Positions 1-5,430 of a stretch of 6,465 nt of DNA are shown here, piece by piece. Every line of letters starts with the position of its first letter. Within the stretch, counting starts at the first letter, position 1. The notes beneath the pieces were generated by a model, which did not search any database, was not told the DNA's origin, and was given only the letters and a program-made list of their open reading frames with translations. Source of the stretch: Acidimicrobiaceae bacterium (GTDB taxonomy: Bacteria > Actinomycetota > Acidimicrobiia > Acidimicrobiales > Palsa-688); contig PMLI01000195.1 in assembly GCA_003158835.1 (NCBI GenBank), positions 1 through 6,465 on the forward strand. The letters run 5' to 3'. A program made the position numbers and the translations under genes.

Positions 1-679
1 AGGCGGCGACCACCGAAGACGTGTCGTTGATGGCAGTGCCCGACCAGAGGCCAAATGCATGTTGCGACAGCCCGAGAAGGTGGCCGAGGGTGGGATAAAT
101 GAGCACTGCGACGACATTGAATGTGAAGATCGTGGCAATGGCGTAGCTCACGTCAGCCTCGTCTGCTCCGATGACCGAGTCGGTCGCGGCGATGGCCGAG
201 GCTCCGCAGATGGCGGTGCCGACCCCGATGAGGACGTTGAGGTCCGAACCGAGGTGCAGGGCGCGCCCCGCCCACCAGGCGACCCCGAGGGCAATGACCA
301 GTGTGCCCACTAAGACCGGGAGCGATCTCTCCCCGGTCGACACGACCTGGGCGACCGACAGCCCCAACCCGAGCACGACGATCGATCCCTGCAAGACCGT
401 CTTGGACGTGAATGCCAAACCGGGGCGCAGGCGTTCGGCGCCCAGACGGGATGCCGGCACCATGATCCCGGCCACGATGGCGAAGACCGGCGCACCGACG
501 ACAGGAACAAGACCGCCCAGCAGGGTGGCGATGCCAGCTATGGCGGCCGCCGCCGCTACGCCCGGCGCTACGGTCGCAAGTCGCCGCCTCCCGGGCCCGG
601 GCCCGCAGGCCACGGGCGGGAGCGTTGTCGCCCTGAAGACCGGTCCGGCATCAACAACAGGCTCATGGACGAGGGTCAC
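1..679 (-). CDS. YeiH-family (putative sulfate/sulfite exporter) membrane protein, C-terminus cut off by window edge
   Basis: The 226 visible residues begin at a GTG (677-679) with AAGGAG at 685-690, 5 nt upstream. An in-frame stop at 698-700 limits further extension. After a roughly 38-residue Arg/Pro-rich N-terminal segment come repeated hydrophobic helices at about residues 38-56, 60-75, 95-112, 121-138, 150-168 and 178-197. Family signatures of the YeiH/UPF0324 (Cons_hypoth698, PF03601) proteins are visible: GTAICGASAIAA at 155-166, YAIATIFTFNVV at 179-190 and LWSGTAINDTSSVVAA at 211-226. Members are about 320-350 residues with around ten helices, so roughly the last third is missing. The family is annotated as putative sulfate exporters, and in enterobacteria yeiH is linked to sulfite stress under the LysR regulator YeiE. 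Substrate assignment here is by family and by the divergent LysR gene only. Family call is firm, transport specificity is not. Confidence 0.9.
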   Translation of the reverse strand, partial: MTLVHEPVVDAGPVFRATTLPPVACGPGPGRRRLATVAPGVAAAAAIAGIATLLGGLVPVVGAPVFAIVAGIMVPASRLGAERLRPGLAFTSKTVLQGSIVVLGLGLSVAQVVSTGERSLPVLVGTLVIALGVAWWAGRALHLGSDLNVLIGVGTAICGASAIAATDSVIGADEADVSYAIATIFTFNVVAVLIYPTLGHLLGLSQHAFGLWSGTAINDTSSVVAA

Positions 680-700
680 GCGGTCTCCTTCCACTACTCA

Positions 701-717
701 GCTTGGGCCCGGTAAGC
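701..717. promoter_or_regulatory. Candidate LysR-type operator (GCTT-N9-AAGC) in the divergent yeiH-like/lysR intergenic region
   Basis: Within the 84-bp gap between the divergent starts at 679 and 764 there is an interrupted dyad, GCTT at 701-704 and AAGC at 714-717. Its inner T703 and A715 are separated by 11 nt, which fits the T-N11-A box bound by LysR-family regulators. It sits 22 nt upstream of the membrane-protein start and 46 nt upstream of the LysR start, so one bound dimer could act on both promoters. The arms are only 4 bp, so this could arise by chance. I could not assign -10/-35 elements in this gap with confidence. Confidence 0.4.
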
Positions 718-763
718 GCAGCCTGGAAGGGGTGTTGTGCTGATCCCGTCCTAAGGTTTGCTT

Positions 764-1669
764 ATGCCTCTGCCGCAACCACTGCCCGACCTGGACGCAT
801 TGGACCTGCTCGTCACGGTGGGCGAGCTGGGGTCCATCAGCTCCGCCGCCGCTGCCCACCACGTGACCCAGCCGGCGGCCAGCATGCGCCTGCGGTCCCT
901 GGAACGAGCCCTGGGGCTGCAACTCCTGGAGCGGGCGCGGACCGGTTCCCGCCTGACCCCGGCCGGTTCGGCCACCGTAGAGTGGGCCGGCGTCGTCCTG
1001 CACGCAGTGCGGGCGCTCCTGGCCGGCACCCAGGCGTTGCGCAGTGACAAACGCTCTCACCTGCGCATAGGCGCCAGCCTCACCGTGGCCGAGTACCTGG
1101 TCCCGGCCTGGCTCAGGCGCCTCGCCACGGCCTTGCCCGAGGTGGGAGTCTCCCTCGAGATGGGCAACAGCGCCCACGTGGTCGAAATGGTCAGCCACGG
1201 TGAGGTCGACGTGGGTTTCATAGAAGGACCAGGTTCACCGGGTCATCTACGCGCCCGGGACATCTGCGCCGACCGGCTGGTGATCGTCGTGGGCCAGAAC
1301 CACCCCTGGGCCCGACGCCGGCGCCCACTGACGGCGACAGAGCTGGCCCGTACCCCTACGGTGCTGCGAGAGCGCGGGTCAGGGACGCGGGACACCCTGA
1401 CCCTGGCGTTGGCCGACCAGGGCCTCGAAGTCCGGCCTTTGATGGAGCTCGGCTCTACGACTGCGATCAAGGCCGCGGCGATGGCCGGCACCGGCCCCGC
1501 CATCCTGTCCGCCCTGGCCGTGGAGGCCGAGCTTCAGGGCGGTCAACTGGTGGCGGTCCCGTGCGTAGAGCTCAGCCTGGGGCGGACCATCAGAGCTGTG
1601 TGGAGCGGTGCACGGTCGCTTTTGCCGTCCGCAGCACGGCTTGTCGCCATCGCCGAGACCCCTGGCTGA
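764..1669 (+). CDS. LysR-family transcriptional regulator, CysL/YeiE-like
   Basis: This encodes a 301-residue protein, the usual LTTR length. The ATG at 764 is chosen because AAGG (753-756) lies 7 nt upstream. A TTG at 758 in the same frame is too close to that site. The N-terminal winged helix-turn-helix spans about residues 10-69, with the recognition region AAHHVTQPAASMRLRSLE at 31-48 and the wing ending at RLTPAG (63-68). A linker helix follows. The periplasmic-binding-protein-like effector domain starts at LRIGASLTVAEYLVP (100-113) and contains RERGSGTRDTL at 202-212. The GSGTR motif is typical of the CysL/YeiE/CbbR-like subgroup whose effector pocket binds small anions. Being divergent from a YeiH-family gene, it most likely controls that gene and itself from the shared intergenic box. 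Its 3' end converges with the glutaminase gene, with only 31 bp between the stops. Confidence 0.93.
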   Translation: MPLPQPLPDLDALDLLVTVGELGSISSAAAAHHVTQPAASMRLRSLERALGLQLLERARTGSRLTPAGSATVEWAGVVLHAVRALLAGTQALRSDKRSHLRIGASLTVAEYLVPAWLRRLATALPEVGVSLEMGNSAHVVEMVSHGEVDVGFIEGPGSPGHLRARDICADRLVIVVGQNHPWARRRRPLTATELARTPTVLRERGSGTRDTLTLALADQGLEVRPLMELGSTTAIKAAAMAGTGPAILSALAVEAELQGGQLVAVPCVELSLGRTIRAVWSGARSLLPSAARLVAIAETPG

Positions 1670-1700
1670 GGCCGGGCGCCCGCACCGGGCATTCACCCTG

Positions 1701-3539
1701 TCACTCCAGGGCCCGGACCATCTCGTTGGTCTCCCGAAGGCGTCTGGACAGGCTCTTCGCCAGGTTCTTGAACAGGACCGGAACGATTTCCGACCCCGGT
1801 CCATGCTCCATCTCGGTAAGGGCATGGCGCGACAGGGCCCTGCACTCACAATCCTCATCAGCGACGACCGTGCTCGAACGGCTCCCCTCATCGAGCAGCG
1901 CCATCTCGCCGAAGGCCGAGCCGGGCCCGATCGACGCCAGACGGCGGGTGTGGTCACCAACCGGCAACTGGACGCTCACACGGCCGGCGATGAGGAAGAA
2001 CATCCGGTCCGCCGGGTCTCCTTCTGAGAACACATGGGTTCCCCGAGCGAAGCTTTGCGCTTCGGTACGCCCGGTAAGGACGGCCAATGCGCCGGCATCG
2101 AGGCCGTGCAGCAGCTCTTGGTCGCCGAGCACGGTCTCGGTCGGCTCGCTCGGCACCGCCAGAGCTTCGAGCACCCGGTCCTCGCACCACTCGAGGGCAC
2201 TGTCCAGGTCTCCAAACGAGCGCAGCGCCGCTATGGACGCCGGGACCATGTCGTTCTCCAACATCGCAGATGCCTCGGCCAGGACCGCCACCAGACCGCT
2301 CGCTTGTGCCAGCTCCACCAGGTCGGCCAGGACCTCGAAAGCACCGTGATCGATGTAGCCGACCCGGCGACAGCCCAGTACGAGGTAAAGGGCCGGGCCG
2401 AGCTCGGGCTCCACGGCGCGGCTGAGCGCTTCGGCGGTGGCGAAGAACAAGTCACCCTGCAGTTCGAACACGGCGATCATCTCGCCGCCACGGCGCAGCG
2501 CCTCGGTCGGCACCGCCCCGCGGTCCCGTTTGGAGCGTACGGTCGTGGCCCGGTAACTGCGGCGAACGACCGAGGGCCCGGACGAGTGGGCCCGGTTGAC
2601 ATGCAGATTGAAGTGCTGGGACAGCTGCTCGCAAACGGCGGTCCCACGAACGCTGTTCCCCCGCCGGTCGAGCGGCGGGGAGAACACCGCGAAACCGAGT
2701 TGACCCGGGACCACCGCGATTATGGCCCCGGCCACGCCGCTCTTGGCCGGGATCCCGACCCGGAACACCCATTCACCCGTGAAGTCGTACATCCCGCACG
2801 TGTTCATGACGCTCAGTACCCGAACGACCTGGCCCTCCTCCAAGGCGCGCTCGCCGGTGAGCGGGTTGACGCCCCGGTTGGCCAGGGTCGCGGCCATGAC
2901 CCCCAGGTCGCAGCAATCGACCAGCACCGAGCACTGCCGGAAGTAGAGATCCAGCGCCGCCTCGACGTCGGGGGGGCCCATGTCCAGAGCCCGCATGAAA
3001 TAGCCGATGGCGCGATTGCGGTCGCCCGTCTCCCGCTCGGCCTCGAAGACCCTCTCGTCGACGACCAGCTGACGGCCGGCGAAGCGAGACAGGCCCGTCA
3101 GTAGGCGCGAGTGCTGCTCCACGCCCGTCTCGCCGGAAAGAAGGCTCGTCGTGACGATCGCCCCGGCGTTGACCATCGGATTGAACGGGCGCTTCGTCTC
3201 CTCCTCCACCGAGATCGAGTTGAAAGGGTCGCCCGTCGGTTCCACGCCCACGTGCTTGGTCACAACTTCGGCTCCCCGGTCCTCCAGCGCCATCCCGAAG
3301 GCAAAAGGCTTAGAAACCGACTGGACCGTGAACGGCTGCCGGCTCTCACCGACCTCGTAGGTATGCCCATCGGTCGTGACCAGCGAGATGCCGAACCAGG
3401 ACGGGTCGGCCTCGGCCAGCGGGGGGATGTAGCTGGCAGGGACGCCGTCGCCAAGATCGCGGTAACGCTCGTACAGGGATTCGACGAAGGACGCGACCGG
3501 GAGCTTCTTCGGCGCCCGCTAGGTGGGTAACAGGGTCAC
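1701..3539 (-). CDS. glsA: Glutaminase A fused to STAS and cyclic-nucleotide-binding domains; in-frame TAG near the 5' end (possible pseudogene)
   Basis: The glutaminase hydrolyses L-glutamine to glutamate and ammonia. Counting from the codon after the TAG (3518), the uninterrupted frame is 605 residues. The serine-dependent glutaminase domain covers about 1-310. It contains nucleophile Ser67 and general base Lys70 (QSVSK), NAGAI (Asn117), Glu161, Asn168, Tyr192, Tyr244 in CGMY, and Val262 in AKSGVAGA. These match the known substrate-site residues of the family. A STAS-like domain follows at about 345-450. It has YIDHGAFEVL where many antisigma-antagonist STAS domains have Ser/Thr after Asp. 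A cNMP-binding domain lies at about 477-570, with the phosphate-cassette motif FGEMALLDEG and Arg547. The C-terminus is charged and helical. The only standard start in frame before the conserved region is a GTG at 3537-3539 with an excellent ribosome site, but TAG (3519-3521) is its seventh codon. The next standard start, ATG 3291-3293, is after Ser67/Lys70 and would give a catalytically dead 530-residue protein. Either the gene carries a nonsense mutation or sequence error, or it uses a non-standard start. Family and domain calls are firm; functionality is open. Confidence 0.88.
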
Positions 3540-3549
3540 GGGCTCCTCC
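3519..3549 (-). other. Strong ribosome site, GTG start and premature TAG at the 5' end of the glutaminase frame
   Basis: Read on the minus strand, GGAGGAG (3549-3543) is followed by GTG (3539-3537). The core GGAGG lies 5 nt from the GTG. The next five codons (ACC CTG TTA CCC ACC) lead to TAG at 3521-3519, in the same frame as the glutaminase. Continuing past the TAG gives RAPKKLPVASFVESLYERY and then the conserved domain without any break. The GTG is therefore very probably the ancestral start, and the TAG a nonsense substitution or base-calling error. A six-residue leader peptide is a less likely alternative, because no ATG, GTG or TTG follows in frame until 3293. Confidence 0.75.
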
Positions 3550-3685
3550 GAGACGGGCCGGCGCTCGATCTCCGGGACGCCCCGGGCCTGACTGAGGTTA
3601 TTGGGCCCGGTTTTCGGGGACGTTACCGGCCTATGACAGCCGTGTTACGCGACCTGGCCCGTGCGGGGCGAAGTCCTCGTGGTCG
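3540..3685. other. 146-bp gap between the UroD-like gene and the glutaminase gene
   Basis: This gap holds the glutaminase ribosome site at its left end and the 3582-3610 stem-loop in the middle. I see no convincing -35/-10 pair on the minus strand, so whether the glutaminase has its own promoter is undecided. No coding frame here looks real. Confidence 0.5.
3582..3610 (-). terminator. Candidate stem-loop between the UroD-like and glutaminase genes
   Basis: CCGGGCC at 3582-3588 pairs perfectly with GGCCCGG at 3604-3610. Two wobble pairs and one A-T extend the stem inward, leaving a 9-nt loop at 3592-3600. It starts 76 nt after the UroD-like stop codon and could end that transcript. There is no U-tract on the minus-strand side. 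Many actinobacterial terminators lack one, but this keeps the call weak. A run of four T follows on the plus strand, where no gene needs it. Confidence 0.35.
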
Positions 3686-4717
3686 TCAGTACCTGAAGTC
3701 GAGGAAGGCTTCGTACATCGCTTCGATGTTGGCCAGCGGTACGTCGAAGCTGAGCTCGCCGGAAGCAACGATCCCGCCGTTGGGTGTCCCCAGGGCCTCG
3801 AACAGCTCATGCACCTGCCGTTTGACGTCTTCGGGCCGCCCAAAGGGCAGCAGGTGCTGGCGGTCGATGTCGGTACGGAAGCACAGGTGGCCCGCGAACT
3901 GCTTGAGCTTGTCCGATTCCATCACCGCGCTCTGGCAGTTCAGGACGTCGACGCCGAGCTCGATGAGGTCGGGGATGATCGGCAGGATGTAACCGTCACT
4001 GTGGAACCACACCTGCCGGCCGGCCTTCTTGACCTTGCCCAGCATCTCGGCGTAGACCGGCTTGAAGAACGAACGCCACATCGCCGGTGACACCAGCATG
4101 TTGGCCTGTGCCCCCCAGTCGTCGGCAAACTGCACGCCGAGGTAGTCCTCCGCCAACCATCGGTCGAGCCAAGCCAGGTTGAACTGCAGCAGGTCGTCCC
4201 GCAGGCGGTAGATCATCGGCTCGCGTGTCGCCAGGTCCTCTAGTGTGGCTTCAAAGCCGTGCAGCTGCTGCAGCTTTTCGAAAAAGGTGAGCGACCCGCC
4301 CCGGGGATAATAGGCATCGCTCTCCCCCGTCATCTGCCCGCTGTACTGACGGTACTTGGGCAGAGCAGTGTCAAGCGGCGTACCCGGGCCCAGCTCCGGC
4401 CACCGGTAGGTGTCGTAGTTGCTCCAGTCCGGGGCGATGGGGCACTCGATCGGTATGCCGAAACGCCCCTGGCGCGTCACCCTCCACAGGGTGCCCCATT
4501 CGTCCCGGTTGTCACCCGCCTTGTACGCGGCAGGCAGATCTTCGGGCGGAAGGTCCGGGAGCAGGCTCCACCCGAAGTCCTCCGGCACGGCATCGACCAC
4601 ACGCTGCAGCGCGTCGCCATAGTGGAACTGCGCGCAAGGGAGGATGGCATGGGAGATGGGGGGGCGGTCGGGGCCCTGGAAGGCGAGCGCCCGCAGCACT
4701 CGTTCACGAGATTGCAT
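3686..4717 (-). CDS. Uroporphyrinogen-decarboxylase-superfamily protein (UroD/MtaA-like, not HemE)
   Basis: This encodes a 343-residue protein. The start is the ATG at 4715-4717, with AAGGAG at 4725-4730 and a 7-nt spacer. An ATG-free extension up to 4819 is open but overlaps the upstream gene and lacks this site. The opening RERVLRALAFQGPDRPPIS (residues 4-22) is the usual beginning of UroD-like methyltransferase-type proteins. The haem-pathway HemE signature (MRQAGRY) is absent. The barrel segment FADDWGAQANMLVSPAMWRS (198-217) is followed by WFHSDGYILPIIPDLIELG (237-255) and CFRTDID (279-285). In corrinoid methyltransferases of this superfamily (MtaA, MtbA) the equivalent motif is H-x-C-G, whose His and Cys bind zinc. 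Here it is His239-Ser-Asp241-Gly, so the Cys ligand is replaced by Asp. The N-terminal region has no signal peptide, so it should be cytoplasmic. It follows the small ABM-like gene by 68 bp on the same strand, consistent with co-transcription. Superfamily is certain; the reaction is unknown. Confidence 0.88.
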   Translation of the reverse strand: MQSRERVLRALAFQGPDRPPISHAILPCAQFHYGDALQRVVDAVPEDFGWSLLPDLPPEDLPAAYKAGDNRDEWGTLWRVTRQGRFGIPIECPIAPDWSNYDTYRWPELGPGTPLDTALPKYRQYSGQMTGESDAYYPRGGSLTFFEKLQQLHGFEATLEDLATREPMIYRLRDDLLQFNLAWLDRWLAEDYLGVQFADDWGAQANMLVSPAMWRSFFKPVYAEMLGKVKKAGRQVWFHSDGYILPIIPDLIELGVDVLNCQSAVMESDKLKQFAGHLCFRTDIDRQHLLPFGRPEDVKRQVHELFEALGTPNGGIVASGELSFDVPLANIEAMYEAFLDFRY

Positions 4718-4758
4718 GACCAGGCTCCTTTCTGGCCCCAACCCTAAGGTCGGGAGCC

Positions 4759-4781
4759 CTTCGCCGCCAATGCAGGCGAGG
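4759..4781 (-). terminator. Intercistronic stem-loop between the ABM-like and UroD-like genes
   Basis: CTTCGCC (4759-4765) pairs with GGCGAGG (4775-4781) around a 9-nt loop, giving a 7-bp stem with one G-T wobble. On the minus strand it begins 4 nt after the stop codon of the ABM-like gene. There is no U-tract. It may be a partial terminator or an mRNA-processing/stability element that lowers expression of the downstream gene, or simply chance in GC-rich DNA. Confidence 0.3.
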
Positions 4782-4785
4782 TGGC

Positions 4786-5082
4786 TCAGCGGTGGACGTT
4801 CATCACGGCGCTGAACCACTCCACCCTGGTCGGCGCCGGGACATCGGCCTCATGGAACGCCGGGCCGAGCTTGGACGCCATGAACTTCTCTTGGTCTGCC
4901 TGGGACTCCCAGGCCTCCACGACGATCAGCTTGTCCCCGGCTTCAGCCGCGACGTGGCTGATCATCCCGGATGGCCACGCGTCCCCGTCCGGGACACCGT
5001 CCCAACCGATGATCTTGTTGACCTCGTTGTAGATCTTCACGGCGCCAGGCGTGGCGAACTCGATCACGACAACCTCAGCCAT
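4786..5082 (-). CDS. Small dimeric alpha/beta-barrel (ABM/Dabb-like) protein
   Basis: This encodes a 98-residue protein starting at ATG 5080-5082. AAAGGAA at 5088-5094 lies 5 nt upstream. A TTG at 5085 in frame is too close to that site to be preferred. The layout matches a single ferredoxin-like ABM domain: an initial strand (AEVVVIEFATPG, 2-13), a helix (IYNEVNKIIGW), GMISHVAAEAGDKLIVVEAW (about 39-58) as a beta hairpin, ESQADQEKFM as a second helix, and a final strand near VEWFSAVMNVHR. WPSGMISHVAAE followed by W-E-S is typical of actinobacterial ABM-like small proteins with no assigned substrate. Members dimerise and act as cofactor-free oxygenases, haem-binding proteins or ligand carriers. 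No haem-degrading catalytic triad could be assigned here. It is first in a probable two-gene unit with the UroD-like gene. The function is unknown. Confidence 0.82.
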   Translation of the reverse strand: MAEVVVIEFATPGAVKIYNEVNKIIGWDGVPDGDAWPSGMISHVAAEAGDKLIVVEAWESQADQEKFMASKLGPAFHEADVPAPTRVEWFSAVMNVHR

Positions 5083-5122
5083 CAACGTTCCTTTCGGTAG
5101 TCCTCACATGCGGGTGACGGGA

Positions 5123-5151
5123 AGGGTAACAGCGCCGGGTGCGGTTGTCTA
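5123..5151 (-). promoter_or_regulatory. Candidate promoter for the ABM-like/UroD-like unit
   Basis: On the minus strand, TAGACA (5151-5146) matches the -35 consensus at five of six positions. It is followed after 17 nt by TACCCT (5128-5123), a weak -10 with first, second and last positions matching. Transcription would begin near 5116, giving a 5' leader of about 34 nt before the ATG at 5082. Position and spacing are good but the -10 is poor. Confidence 0.3.
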
Positions 5152-5364
5152 GTGCCTCGCCTACGCCGCGATCGCCACTAACGCCTGGACATGGCCGAGC
5201 GTGGAACCGCTTTGTCCGGAGCCGGTTGCCGTGCGCATCGAAGCCCTGGCGGCCGACAAGCCTGGCCGAGCCATCTGGGCCCCGGCCATTGCCCCAGTAC
5301 TGTGGTAGCGGCCAGGGCGGCACCCGGGGGCGAGCCGTCCCCTCCGGTACCTGACATCCCCGTC

Positions 5365-5406
5365 GCCGGGCGCCGACAGCCAGCCGGCGCCTCGCCGGCG
5401 CCCGGC
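5365..5406. repeat. 11-bp perfect inverted repeat with a nested 7-bp hairpin upstream of the MFS gene
   Basis: GCCGGGCGCCG (5365-5375) is perfectly complementary to CGGCGCCCGGC (5396-5406) across a 20-nt loop. Within and overlapping this, GCCGGCG (5383-5389) and CGCCGGC (5393-5399) form a second, mutually exclusive 7-bp hairpin with a 3-nt loop. The element GCCGGCGCC also occurs twice in direct orientation at 5383-5391 and 5394-5402. The block ends 7 nt before the MFS ribosome site. It could be an operator for a repressor of the pump or a leader RNA switch. There is no U-tract to make it a plain terminator. Confidence 0.6.
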
Positions 5407-5413
5407 CCGCCCG

Positions 5414-5420
5414 GGAGGAG
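5414..5420 (+). promoter_or_regulatory. Ribosome-binding site that favours a TTG start for the MFS gene
   Basis: GGAGGAG lies 10 nt upstream of the in-frame TTG at 5431-5433 but 22 nt upstream of the ATG at 5443. Spacing favours the TTG. Nearer the ATG there is only a weak AGG (5427-5429). Confidence 0.5.
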
Positions 5421-5430
5421 CCGAGCAGGT

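Larger units (their letters stand above)
5083..5430. other. 348-bp divergent intergenic region without a supported gene
   Basis: This region separates the minus-strand ABM-like gene from the plus-strand MFS gene. It contains a candidate minus-strand promoter near 5123-5151, an 8-bp palindrome CAGTACTG at 5295-5302, and a strong GC-rich inverted repeat at 5365-5406. Open frames across it on both strands have Arg/Pro/Gly-rich, low-complexity translations, no ribosome site and no recognisable domain, so I leave them out. Confidence 0.6.

Noticed and set aside
171..743. Plus-strand open frame of 190 residues at the left edge
   Set aside because: It lies antisense to the YeiH-family gene. Its translation is Ala/Thr/Pro-rich low complexity, whereas the minus strand gives diagnostic family motifs.
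1670..1700. GGGCGCCC palindrome (1674-1681) as a bidirectional terminator between the convergent genes
   Set aside because: The palindrome has no loop and no T-tract on either side, so it is too short to support a terminator call.
2034..3104. Long plus-strand open frame (356 residues) opposite the glutaminase gene
   Set aside because: It is antisense to a clearly conserved enzyme, its translation has no recognisable domain and is rich in Arg, Gly, His and Gln, and no ribosome site precedes it. High GC creates long antisense frames.
4718..4819. Extended start for the UroD-like protein at 4819
   Set aside because: The extra 34 residues overlap the end of the ABM-like gene and match no family feature. 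The ATG at 4717 has an ideal AAGGAG 7 nt upstream and begins at the conserved N-terminus.
5295..5302. CAGTACTG palindrome in the divergent intergenic region as an operator
   Set aside because: An isolated 8-bp palindrome with no flanking extension or second copy is expected by chance.
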